Assembly: GCA_038521825.1 (NCBI GenBank)
Contig: JBCBKL010000004.1
Coordinates: forward strand, 1 to 64,000
Source of the DNA: JBCBKL01 sp038521825
GTDB taxonomy: Bacteria > Pseudomonadota > Alphaproteobacteria > Rhodobacterales > Rhodobacteraceae
Direction: 5' to 3'
Length of the DNA: 64,000 nucleotides
Shown here: piece after piece, positions 44,632 to 53,361 of the stretch
Layout of the letters: the number at the start of each line of letters is the position of its first letter
How positions within the stretch are numbered: the first letter of the stretch is position 1
Made by a program: the position numbers and the translations under genes
The notes under the pieces: generated by a model
Seen by the model: only the letters and a program-made list of their open reading frames with translations
Database searches by the model: none
Told to the model about the DNA's origin: nothing

Positions 44632-46497
44632 ATGGCCGACCAAGACCCCAAAGACGAATTGCCACCGAACTGGATCTCGCAGGTTCTGTTCGCGGCACTT
44701 CTGGGGGTTCTGGTCTTTGCCATCATCCTTCGGCCTGATCAGATGGCCGGGTTTACGACCGTCCCGTACTCGGATTTCAAATCCCGGATTGTAGACGGGG
44801 AGTTCCAGTCGGTCGAGATTGCCCCGACTGAGATAACGGGCGTGTCGCAGGACGGCTCCACGCAACGCATGCGCGCGTTGCTTCCGCCCGTGGAAGACGA
44901 AGACCTGTTGCCGATGCTCGAAGACGCGGGCGTTGAGGTGACCGGCAAACCGGCCACCGGCGGCGGCGCATTGGCGTGGATCCTTCCCTGGCTGCTGATC
45001 CTCGGTTTCTATTTCTGGATCAGCCGCCGGATGATGATGAACATGCCCGGCGCGGCTGGGGGTATGGGGGGCCTCTTCAGTGGGCGGTTCATGAAACCTG
45101 CCGAGCAGCGCGAAAAGATCACTTTCGCTGATGTCGCGGGACAGGACGCAGCCAAGAAGGAGGTCGCTGAACTGGTTGAATTCCTGCAGGATTTCGAGCG
45201 GTTTGAGCGTGTCGGCGCCGAGGTGCCACATGGTGTCCTGCTGACCGGGCCACCGGGCACAGGCAAGACGCTTTTGGCCCGCGCCTTGGCTGGTGAAGCC
45301 GGTGTGCCGTTTTTCTCGACCTCGGGATCGGAGTTCATCGAGGTCTTTGTCGGTGTCGGAGCCGGGCGGGTGCGGCGTCTTTTCGAAGAGGCCCGCAAAC
45401 AGGCCCCTTCGGTCATCTTCATCGACGAGCTTGACAGCATCGGGCGCACGCGCGGCACGGGGCTGGGTGGCGGTCATGACGAACGCGAACAGACCCTCAA
45501 CCAGATCCTCGCCGAATTGGACGGCTTTTCAGGGAAAGAGGCCGTCGTCGTGCTGGCCGCCACCAACCGGCCCGATGTTCTGGACGCCGCGCTCTTGCGG
45601 CCGGGCCGGTTTGACCGGCATGTCGCCCTCACGCTGCCCGACAAATCCGCGCGGCGTGCGATCCTGCAGATCCACGCCAAGGGGCGACCGCTGGCACATG
45701 ACGCGGATCTCGATCAGGTGGCGGCGGGGACACCAGGCTTTTCCGGCGCTGACCTTGAGAACCTGCTAAACGAAGCAGCGATCCGTGCCGCCCGGCGCAG
45801 CGCTGCCGAAATCAGCCCGCTAGATCTGGATGATGCGCGCGACCGGATCATGATGGGCACCGTTCGCACGCTCGCGATCCAACCCGCCGAGAAACATCGC
45901 CTCGCCATCCATGAAGCCGGACATACGGCAGCGGCCTTCTTCACGCCGAAGGCCGACCCGATCTACAAGGTCACGATCATCCCACGCGGGCACGCCCTTG
46001 GCGGTACGCACATGCTGCCCGAAGAGGAGCGGCACACGCTGGAAGAAGGCTATCTCAGGGCGCAACTCATCACCTTGCTTGCGGGCAGGGTCGCCGAACA
46101 GGTCTTTCTCAATGAAGTCAGTTCCGGCGCCGATGACGACATCCGCCGTGCGACCGGCCTTGCACGCAACATGGTTGCGCGTTGGGGGATGTCGAAAAAA
46201 CTGGGACCCATCGATCTGCGGACTGCCGAGGATCACCCGTTTCTTGGGCAAAGCATCGCGCAACCCCGGGACCATTCCGATACGACGGCGGCGCTGGTCG
46301 ATGAAGAGGTGGTGGCGCTGCTGATGGAAAGCGAGGCGACAGCGCGCCGTGTGATCGAAGAGAACCGCCCGCAGATGGAGCGTTTGGTTGAACGGCTGGA
46401 GGCGGAGGAAACGCTTGACCGCGAGGCGATCACCGAATGCCTCGCCCCGGATGACACCGTAACGCCGCTACGGCCACGGAACGCGGCGGATCCGTGA
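44632..46497 (+). CDS. ftsH: ATP-dependent zinc metalloprotease FtsH (paralogue)
   Basis: 621 residues, normal length. Two N-terminal membrane segments (about 18-33 and 113-130) flank a periplasmic domain. The AAA domain has Walker A GPPGTGKT (206-213), Walker B VIFIDELDSIG and the second region of homology ATNRPDVLDAALLRPGRFDR. The zinc protease site is HEAGH (427-431). It degrades misfolded and membrane proteins from the cytosolic side of the inner membrane. Position away from cell-division genes, next to DUF2267 and a stress-type phosphoribosyltransferase, suggests a specialised copy. Confidence 0.93.
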   Translation: MADQDPKDELPPNWISQVLFAALLGVLVFAIILRPDQMAGFTTVPYSDFKSRIVDGEFQSVEIAPTEITGVSQDGSTQRMRALLPPVEDEDLLPMLEDAGVEVTGKPATGGGALAWILPWLLILGFYFWISRRMMMNMPGAAGGMGGLFSGRFMKPAEQREKITFADVAGQDAAKKEVAELVEFLQDFERFERVGAEVPHGVLLTGPPGTGKTLLARALAGEAGVPFFSTSGSEFIEVFVGVGAGRVRRLFEEARKQAPSVIFIDELDSIGRTRGTGLGGGHDEREQTLNQILAELDGFSGKEAVVVLAATNRPDVLDAALLRPGRFDRHVALTLPDKSARRAILQIHAKGRPLAHDADLDQVAAGTPGFSGADLENLLNEAAIRAARRSAAEISPLDLDDARDRIMMGTVRTLAIQPAEKHRLAIHEAGHTAAAFFTPKADPIYKVTIIPRGHALGGTHMLPEEERHTLEEGYLRAQLITLLAGRVAEQVFLNEVSSGADDDIRRATGLARNMVARWGMSKKLGPIDLRTAEDHPFLGQSIAQPRDHSDTTAALVDEEVVALLMESEATARRVIEENRPQMERLVERLEAEETLDREAITECLAPDDTVTPLRPRNAADP

Positions 46498-46613
46498 ACC
46501 ACAGAGAGTTCCCGCCAACCTATCCGGGGCGGTTTTGACATCGAATTGAACCCAGATCAAAGCGCCGGCATCCGATCCGTGTTCGACTCCAGCCCAGATG
46601 AGAGGAGGCCATC

Positions 46614-47054
46614 ATGAGCGCATTGGGTTTGAAGATCATCGATACATCCTTCGAGGCGGCAAACCTCTGGATCAACGAGTTGAACGAACGCACTGGCTGG
46701 GACAACAAGCAGCGGGCTTACCGCTTGCTGCGGCAGGTGCTGCATGTCGTGCGCGATCATCTCAGCGTGGATGAGGCGGCGCAGCTTGCCGCGCAATTGC
46801 CGATCATCATACGCGGCATCTACTACGAAGGCTGGAATCCGTCGAAAACGCCAGTGATCGAACGCAACAGGGCGCGTTTTGTAGAGATGGTTCAGAAGGG
46901 TTTTGACCCCGATCCGCTTGGCGATGCCGAGCACGCGATTGCAGCTGTGTTCGACCTTTTGGACGCAAAAGTGTCCGAGGGCGAAATGGACGAGGTCAAA
47001 CGCACGTTCTCGAAAAAGATCCAGAAACTGTTCGCTGACCCGGCGGTGACCTGA
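46614..47054 (+). CDS. DUF2267 family protein
   Basis: 146 residues, all-helical. INELNERTGWDNKQRAYRLLRQVLHVVRDHL is the DUF2267 signature start, quoted in part here as WINELNERTGWD and LSVDEAAQLAAQLP. Family members are often encoded with stress proteins. GAGGAGG ribosome site before ATG. It lies about 115 bases after FtsH, and the two may be one unit. Confidence 0.87.
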   Translation: MSALGLKIIDTSFEAANLWINELNERTGWDNKQRAYRLLRQVLHVVRDHLSVDEAAQLAAQLPIIIRGIYYEGWNPSKTPVIERNRARFVEMVQKGFDPDPLGDAEHAIAAVFDLLDAKVSEGEMDEVKRTFSKKIQKLFADPAVT

Positions 47055-47172
47055 ACGGCCTCTTGCCGATCTGTGCTCCCGTTTCCGCCGCGCCCCAAAC
47101 ACCTTGCAATTTCAGCACCGAAACGGCTGAGTTGGCAGCGCAAGGGGTAAGTCTGGGCGGGGGATAACCGGT

Positions 47173-49095
47173 ATGCAATATCATTTCGACGGCTTTCGCC
47201 CCGGCGATCCCAGCCTTCTGGCCACGTCTCACGCTGCGGCGGCTCCGCAATCCGATGTGGATGTCGCGATTGTCGGATGTGGCCCCGCCGGTCTGACCCT
47301 CGCAGCCCAGCTATCGTCCTTTTCGGACATACGCACACGTATATTCGAACGAAAGGCCGGCCCTCTTGAGGTTGGGCAGGCCGACGGTATCGCTTGCCGG
47401 TCGATGGAGATGTTCGAGGCTTTCGGCTTTGCCGAGAAGGCGGCCAAGGAAGCCTATTGGGTCAACGAAACCGCATTCTGGCGCCCCGACGAACACAACC
47501 AATTGCATCGGGCTGACCGTATCAAGGATGTCGAAGATGACCTCTCCGAGATGCCGCATGTGATCCTCAGCCAGGCGCGGGTTCATGACTTTTACCTCGA
47601 ACTGATGGGGAACGGACCGCACCGCTTGCAGCCGGATTACGGGCTCGAATTCGCCGGGTTGCGCCGCAGCTCGGACCCTGACTATCCGCTGGAGTTAACA
47701 TTCACGGGTACTGATCGCGGGGCGTCCCACACAATCCGGACGAGGTATCTCGTGGGCTGTGATGGTGCGCGCAGTGCGGTGCGTCAGGCGCTTGGCTACA
47801 CGCTAGACGGCCAATCGGCCCGCCAGCTCTGGGGTGTCATGGACGTGCTGGCGGTGACGGACTTCCCCGACATCCGGCTCAAATGCGCAATCCAGTCCGC
47901 GAACGCGGGCAGCCTGCTGATCATCCCGCGCGAGGGTGGCGCGATGGTGCGGACCTATGTCGAACTCGACGCGCTGCAGGGTGATGAACGCGCGGCAGAG
48001 CGCGGGGTCAATGCGGATATGCTGATCGAGAAGATCACCAGCATTATCGCGCCCTATCGGTTCGATGTGAAAGAGGTTGCGTGGTGTTCGGCCTATGAGA
48101 TCGGACAGCGGGTTTGCCAATCTTTCGATGATCTCGGCCCGGACCGTGACAACGCCAACATCCCCCGCGTCTTTATCGCCGGTGACGCCTGCCACACCCA
48201 CAGCCCGAAAGCAGGGCAGGGGATGAATGTTTCAATGGCGGATGCCTTCAACCTCGGCTGGAAGCTGGCTGCGGTGCTGCGCGGACAGGCGCAGCCAGAG
48301 CTGCTCAGGACCTATTCGGACGAACGGCAGGCCAAGGCGCAGGAACTCATCGACTTTGACCGGGACATGGCCCGGCTCTTCGGCTCGCAAAAACGCAGCG
48401 ACGCCGATGCGGCCCGGTTCCAGCGATACTTCCAGAAACACGGGCGCTATACTGCCGGCGTCGAAACCCGATACGATCCCTCGATTGTCATCGGTGGGTC
48501 AGAGCATCAGGAACTGGCGCGAGGCTTCACCGTGGGCATGCGCTTTCACTCTGCCCCGGTCATTCGGTTGGCTGATGCGAAACCCATGCAACTGGGCCAC
48601 GCCCTGAAAGCCGACGGTCGGTGGCGGCTCATTCTCTTTGCGCCGCGGGGCGATGTGGGGCAGGCGGGTCAGGCGATCACCGCCCTTTGCGACTATCTTC
48701 AGGGCGAGCGGCACAGCCCCGTCTTGCGCTTCAGCCGGCGCGGCCAGAACACCGACGCCGTGATTGATGTAAGGGCCGTGTTTCAGAGCCATCACCGCGA
48801 CATGCGGCTCGAGGCCATACCGCCGTTGTTGAAACCGTCAAAGGGCCGGTTTGGCCTGACGGATTATGAAAAGATCTTTTGTCCTGATCTGGTTCAAGGC
48901 GCTGATATCTTTGATCTTCGCGGCATCGACCGGGATCGCGGCGCGCTGGTGATCATTCGTCCGGATCAGTTTGTCGCGTCGGTCCAGCCGCTCGAAGATC
49001 ACGCTGCGATTGCCGCGTTCTTCGATCGTTTCATGGCCACGCCCGATGCTGCACAATCGGGGCTGCCGGACGCCGACGATGTCGCCGGGCGGTGA
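47173..49095 (+). CDS. FAD-dependent aromatic monooxygenase (MobA / phenol hydroxylase type)
   Basis: 640 residues, the length of 3-hydroxybenzoate 4-monooxygenase (MobA). FAD-binding VAIVGCGPAGLTLAAQL, the DG motif YLVGCDGARSAVR and FAD/phosphate motif FIAGDACHTHSPKAGQGMN are intact. The C-terminal third is a thioredoxin-like domain as in phenol hydroxylases. The N-terminus MQYHFDGFRPGDP closely resembles MobA. It should hydroxylate an aromatic acid or phenol with NAD(P)H and O2. No ring-cleavage genes are adjacent, so the exact substrate is open. Confidence 0.82.
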   Translation: MQYHFDGFRPGDPSLLATSHAAAAPQSDVDVAIVGCGPAGLTLAAQLSSFSDIRTRIFERKAGPLEVGQADGIACRSMEMFEAFGFAEKAAKEAYWVNETAFWRPDEHNQLHRADRIKDVEDDLSEMPHVILSQARVHDFYLELMGNGPHRLQPDYGLEFAGLRRSSDPDYPLELTFTGTDRGASHTIRTRYLVGCDGARSAVRQALGYTLDGQSARQLWGVMDVLAVTDFPDIRLKCAIQSANAGSLLIIPREGGAMVRTYVELDALQGDERAAERGVNADMLIEKITSIIAPYRFDVKEVAWCSAYEIGQRVCQSFDDLGPDRDNANIPRVFIAGDACHTHSPKAGQGMNVSMADAFNLGWKLAAVLRGQAQPELLRTYSDERQAKAQELIDFDRDMARLFGSQKRSDADAARFQRYFQKHGRYTAGVETRYDPSIVIGGSEHQELARGFTVGMRFHSAPVIRLADAKPMQLGHALKADGRWRLILFAPRGDVGQAGQAITALCDYLQGERHSPVLRFSRRGQNTDAVIDVRAVFQSHHRDMRLEAIPPLLKPSKGRFGLTDYEKIFCPDLVQGADIFDLRGIDRDRGALVIIRPDQFVASVQPLEDHAAIAAFFDRFMATPDAAQSGLPDADDVAGR

Positions 49096-49096
49096 C

Positions 49097-49972
49097 CTAC
49101 CCAACCCACCACGCGCGAAGCTGCGCTTCGGTCGTAAGGCCAGCCAGACCGATAGCGACTATGCCTCCCGCAAGGTTCTCAGCCCGCTCCGCGATCTCTA
49201 GCCGTGTGCCGACAACGTGGACCTCCCAACATCCTCCCGCCGGGTCGGCGATAATGCCTTTCAAGCGCAGCAATCCGGGCGGCAACTGCATCAGCCGGCC
49301 CCTTATTGCCGCCCCGTCCATAGGCTGAGGCTCCGCTTCCGACCAGTGAACATAGGTGGGGTGCGAAGCCTCGCCCGGCATCCGCGGTGACAGCGTCAAT
49401 TCTGTTGCAAGAACCAGCGGCAGGATCGACGACACCTCATCGGCGCCGATCCAACGATCGACCTCCAGCGCCCTCAACGCCGCCACAATTGCCGGATCCT
49501 CCCGCGGTACTTTGCTTACTGCAACGAAGTCGGCTGCAAGGATCTGGCCGGCAACCTGATCCGAAATATGCGGATCGGCAATTTGCCGCGTTAGGTTCAG
49601 CCCATCAACGACGGTCAGGATGCCGGAATAGGCCAGCTCCGGCTCTGCCAGCGCCACCGCCGCAATCCGCGATGGATCCGCGATGCCGCTGGCCTCGACA
49701 ATCAGGTGATCGGGTCGACCAGTGCGGTCCAGAATGTCACCAATGGCGAAAAACAGATCCCCGCGCATCGTGCAGCAGACGCAGCCATTGGTCAGCTCGA
49801 TCGTCTCCGCGTTGGCCGAGCGCAGAATGGAGGCGTCGATGTTCAAAGCGCCGAAGTCGTTGACCAGAACCGTGATGCGCTGGCCATGGTCGGACGCAAG
49901 CAGACGGTTGATCAGCGTCGTCTTGCCCGCGCCAAGGTAACCGCCAATCACTGTCAGCGGCAGTGCAGTCAT
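49097..49972 (-). CDS. COG0523/CobW-type GTPase (metallochaperone family)
   Basis: 291 residues. Walker A GGYLGAGKTTL (residues 10-20), metal-binding CxCC in NGCVCCTMRGDL (Cys 64, 66, 67) and ILTVVDGLNL. The base-recognition NKxD motif is degenerate: VAVSKVPRED has Ser-Lys-Val-Pro. Its ATG overlaps the stop of the amidohydrolase gene (ATGA), so it is translated after the metal-dependent hydrolase. A role in delivering zinc or another metal to that enzyme is plausible. Confidence 0.88.
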   Translation of the reverse strand: MTALPLTVIGGYLGAGKTTLINRLLASDHGQRITVLVNDFGALNIDASILRSANAETIELTNGCVCCTMRGDLFFAIGDILDRTGRPDHLIVEASGIADPSRIAAVALAEPELAYSGILTVVDGLNLTRQIADPHISDQVAGQILAADFVAVSKVPREDPAIVAALRALEVDRWIGADEVSSILPLVLATELTLSPRMPGEASHPTYVHWSEAEPQPMDGAAIRGRLMQLPPGLLRLKGIIADPAGGCWEVHVVGTRLEIAERAENLAGGIVAIGLAGLTTEAQLRAWWVG

Positions 49973-51594
49973 ATTGGATACACCCGACCGCCAAATACAG
50001 TACCCAAGACAGGAACGTCTTTCAGATCAACGGGTTCGCAGGTCGTGGGGTCCGAGCCGAGGATCGCAAAATCGGCCCGCTTTCCGGGGGCGATGCTGCC
50101 GATCTCGGTATCGAGTTTGAGCGTTCGCGCAGCCCCCAGCGTGATCAGCTCCAGCGCTTCGGAGACATCGATGCACTCGGCGGCCCCAAGCACCTTGCCC
50201 GACATCGTGGTGCGGTTGACGGCGCACCAGGCTGTGAACAATGGCCCCAGCGGCGTGACCGGCGCGTCGGAGTGGATGGCCGCCAGAACCCCTTCATCCA
50301 GCGCGGTGCGGGTTGCATCCATGCGTGCGGCACGGTCGGGGCCGATCGTGTAAGCGCAATGCTGATCACCGAAATACCAGATGTGGTTGGCAAAGATGTT
50401 GCAGGCCACGCCAAGCTCGGCGGCGCGGGCATAAAGCGCCCGGTCCATCATCTGGCAATGCTGCAGGACATGGCGGGCCCCGGGCCAGGGATGCTTGCGC
50501 GCCGCTGCTGCGAGCGCATCAAGCGAGACGGCGGCGGCCTCGTCCCCGTTGACGTGAATATGCATCTGAACACCGCGGCGCTGCATCTCGTCGGCCAATG
50601 CGCGGATTTCGTCTGGGGCGGTGTTCCATATACCGTTCGGCTGGCCGCCCACATAGCCGGGCCAGCGCATCCGGGCCGTCCAGCCCTGGATGGCGCCATC
50701 TGTCATCAGCTTCACCGCGCCAAGCCGCAGCTTCTCGGTAGACCGCGCGCGCAGGGCCAGCGCGCGCTCGGCCACCTGCGATGGCGGACCACTTGCACCC
50801 ACAGCCGGTACAATGCGCAGCGGATAGTCCTCGCGGCTCGTCAGGTCGAGCATGAGGTCCAGATCTTGGTCCTCCAGCATCGAATAAAGATCCGTGATCG
50901 TGGTAACACCGGCGCGCTGTGCGACCTTGGCATAGTTCAGGATCGCCTCGGTGCTTTGCGATAGCGTCCGGAAGTCGATGCCAATCCGACGCAGGACCGG
51001 GAACATCGCGGCCATCTCCTGCAGCTCGCCGGTGGGCAGGCCGCCCGCGCACTTGACGACCCCCTCGACCGGCGTGTCGGCGGTGAAGCCTGCAAGGGCG
51101 AGCGCGGCGGAATTCACGCACATCAAATGGAAGTTGGAAAACAAAATGGCCACGGGGCGGTCAGGGGAAACCTGGTCGAGATGTTTGCGGCTCAGCCGTT
51201 CAGAAGTCAGAAAGATCGGATCGAAACCCCACCCGAAGAGTGGCGCATCGGGTGGCAGATCGCTCATCGCCTGCCTGAGACGGGCAATCACCTCATCTGC
51301 ATTGGTGAGGCCCTGCCACATCTTTCCGTCCGGATCGATCCGGTCGTGAAAGCCGACATAGACGTGCTGCCACATCGCGCCCGCCATCAGATGCGCATGC
51401 CCTTCTACAAAGCCCGGCGTCAGGATCGCGTCGGCAAGACCATCGTCGGTTTCGTGCGCGCCCCACGGCGCCGCACAATCCGCGTCACCGACTGCAAGAA
51501 TGCGGCCATCGCGAACGGCCACATGGGTCGCGATCGGCTGAACGCGTTCCATCGTGATGACTTTCTTGGCCCTGAAGACCCGGATTTCGCTCAT
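49969..51594 (-). CDS. YtcJ-type amidohydrolase (amidohydrolase family 3)
   Basis: 541 residues, near the usual length. N-terminal beta-sandwich then TIM barrel with metal ligands in FVEGHAHLMAG. Further family marks are HIHVNGDEAA and the C-terminal AAIHSDAPVTPLGP and IGSIAPGKRADFAIL. Zinc-dependent hydrolysis of a C-N bond (amide, cyclic amide or carbamate) in the cytoplasm is expected; the substrate is not known. It is the first gene of the two-gene unit with the COG0523 GTPase and divergent from dctP by 157 bases. Confidence 0.85.
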   Translation of the reverse strand: MSEIRVFRAKKVITMERVQPIATHVAVRDGRILAVGDADCAAPWGAHETDDGLADAILTPGFVEGHAHLMAGAMWQHVYVGFHDRIDPDGKMWQGLTNADEVIARLRQAMSDLPPDAPLFGWGFDPIFLTSERLSRKHLDQVSPDRPVAILFSNFHLMCVNSAALALAGFTADTPVEGVVKCAGGLPTGELQEMAAMFPVLRRIGIDFRTLSQSTEAILNYAKVAQRAGVTTITDLYSMLEDQDLDLMLDLTSREDYPLRIVPAVGASGPPSQVAERALALRARSTEKLRLGAVKLMTDGAIQGWTARMRWPGYVGGQPNGIWNTAPDEIRALADEMQRRGVQMHIHVNGDEAAAVSLDALAAAARKHPWPGARHVLQHCQMMDRALYARAAELGVACNIFANHIWYFGDQHCAYTIGPDRAARMDATRTALDEGVLAAIHSDAPVTPLGPLFTAWCAVNRTTMSGKVLGAAECIDVSEALELITLGAARTLKLDTEIGSIAPGKRADFAILGSDPTTCEPVDLKDVPVLGTVFGGRVYPI

Positions 51595-51751
51595 ATTTTT
51601 TCACCGCTTCAATTCGGCACACCTTGGCGCACGCGGTCGTGCACGTCTATCACTTGCGTGCCAATTCTCTTGACGCGGCGGCACTGCTCATGCTCGGCTC
51701 ACTGAAAAACCAGCGATTTTCGAAGATCCGCAGAGACATGGGAGTACCAAG

Positions 51752-52750
51752 ATGATCAGAAGATACGCACTGAAGACGGCTGCGGCGGCGTTGATTGCCA
51801 GCCTCGCAGCGCTGCCGGTTGCTGCTGCAGACGTGACGATGAATGTCGGGTTCGGCGCGCCGGAAGAGTCGCTTTATGGCCGCTTCGGCAAGATCTTTCA
51901 GACCAAGGTAGCCGAGATGTCGGGCGGCGATATCGAGGTCAAGCTACGCTGCTGCAACCAGATCTCAAGCGAGGACGAAGCGTTCAAAGCCATGCAGCTC
52001 GGCACTGTCGACGGCTTCTTTATCACGGCCAACAACGTTTCGCCCCACTGGCCGCTCATGGACGTGACGGTTCTGCCATACATCTTTCAGAATGCCGAAC
52101 ATCTTGACCGGGTCCTGAATGGCGACGTCGGCAAGATGATGAAGGCCAAGCTGCAGGCGGATACAAGCGTTCACCTGCTTGCCTTTGGTCCGGCACTTTA
52201 TCGTGATTTCTACAACTCCGTCCGGCCGATCAACACGATGGCCGACATGCAGGGTCTCAAGATCCGCGTGCCGAAAAACGAAGTTATGATCGCCACGTTC
52301 GAGGCATTCGGGGCCAACCCGGTGCCGCTTGCATGGTCCGAAACGCCGACTGCCTTGCAGACCGGCACGGTCGACGGCGGCGACAACGGAACGTCGTTCA
52401 TCCGCGATATGAAGTTCTTTGAATTCGAACCGCATCTCGTGATTCTCGAACACTTCGTGGCGTTTGCACCGCTTTTCGCGTCGGACGCTTTCATGAAACG
52501 CCTATCGGATGAGCAACGCGCCCTGATCCAGGATGCGGCCGCAGCGGCGGGGGCCGAGTTCGCGGCGCAGGTGGCGAACGAGACCGAGGAGGTTCGCAAA
52601 TGGCTGGTCGACGAGGGCGGCATGGCGATGACCCGGCCCGACAAGACCGACTTTATCACAGCCGCTCAGGGCGTACAGGCGTCCTTCGCCGAACAGCGCG
52701 GCACCGAGTTTGTCGATCTGGTCAAGGCGATCCAGGACGCGGCCAAGTAA
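51752..52750 (+). CDS. dctP: TRAP transporter substrate-binding protein, DctP type
   Basis: 332 residues. Sec signal peptide in 1-26 (LAALPVAAA cleavage). The mature part begins DVTMNVGFGAPEESLYG, and the ligand-anchoring region GLKIRVPKNEVMIATFEAFGANPVP contains the Arg that binds the carboxylate of TRAP ligands. LQTGTVDGGDNGTS also fits. It should bind an organic acid. A Cys pair (RCCNQ) is unusual. It precedes dctQ and dctM. Confidence 0.9.
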   Translation: MIRRYALKTAAAALIASLAALPVAAADVTMNVGFGAPEESLYGRFGKIFQTKVAEMSGGDIEVKLRCCNQISSEDEAFKAMQLGTVDGFFITANNVSPHWPLMDVTVLPYIFQNAEHLDRVLNGDVGKMMKAKLQADTSVHLLAFGPALYRDFYNSVRPINTMADMQGLKIRVPKNEVMIATFEAFGANPVPLAWSETPTALQTGTVDGGDNGTSFIRDMKFFEFEPHLVILEHFVAFAPLFASDAFMKRLSDEQRALIQDAAAAAGAEFAAQVANETEEVRKWLVDEGGMAMTRPDKTDFITAAQGVQASFAEQRGTEFVDLVKAIQDAAK

Positions 52751-52764
52751 ACCAAGTTTCACGC

Positions 52765-52794
52765 CGCGAGGGGTGCGTCCGCGCGCCCCTCGCG
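52765..52794 (+). promoter_or_regulatory. Strong hairpin between dctP and dctQ
   Basis: Nine perfectly paired bases (CGCGAGGGG and CCCCTCGCG), extended by three more pairs including one G-U, closing a six-base loop. It sits in the 71-base gap after dctP. No T-run follows it, so it is more likely a partial terminator or 3'-end stabiliser that lets the binding protein exceed the membrane subunits. Confidence 0.65.
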
Positions 52795-52821
52795 CCATTC
52801 AACGCGTCCCCGGGGTCCTGA

Positions 52822-53361
52822 ATGACGGCACTGAAATGGTTAGAGCGGCATTTTGAAGAGCTCATTTGCTGCACCTGTCTGGCCGTCATCGCGGTTGCTG
52901 TTTTTGCGCAGGTCGTCGCGCGTTACATCTTCCAGATCGCCCTGCACTGGACCGAGGAAACCGCAGCCATGTGCATGGTCTGGGCGGTTTACATGGGGGC
53001 CGCCCTGTGCGTCCGCGAACGGTTTCACATCCGCATCATGGTCGGTGTGGCTGCCTTACCCGGCGGGGTGGGGCGGATCGTCGTTTTCGTCGCCGACATT
53101 CTGTGGGCGTTCTTCTGCCTTTTCATGCTCAAGGTCAGCTGGGACTACCTCGCCGTCTTTTGGCGTTTCCCCGAAACCAGCCCCAGCCTTGGGATCAATC
53201 AGTTCTATCCTCAGACAATTCTCGTGATCGGCTATGCGCTCATGCTGGTGCGTCTCATCCAGACCTACGTGCAGTGGTGGCGCGATGGCGGTGAAGGGCT
53301 GCCCGGTATGCTTGCCGAAGAGTGGGTCGAGACCACGAAAGACCAAGAGCACCAGATATGA
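52822..53361 (+). CDS. dctQ: TRAP transporter small membrane subunit, DctQ type
   Basis: 179 residues with four predicted membrane helices. HWTEETAAMCMVWAVYMGAALCVRE matches the conserved DctQ region around the second helix, quoted in part as WTEETAAMCMVWAVYMGAA. It ends in an ATGA overlap with dctM and helps couple the large subunit to DctP. Confidence 0.9.
   Translation: MTALKWLERHFEELICCTCLAVIAVAVFAQVVARYIFQIALHWTEETAAMCMVWAVYMGAALCVRERFHIRIMVGVAALPGGVGRIVVFVADILWAFFCLFMLKVSWDYLAVFWRFPETSPSLGINQFYPQTILVIGYALMLVRLIQTYVQWWRDGGEGLPGMLAEEWVETTKDQEHQI

Noticed and set aside
43253..47054. Phage or toxin-antitoxin origin for the FtsH/DUF2267 group
   Set aside because: No integrase, attachment-site repeat or toxin-like pair flanks it, and composition matches the neighbours.
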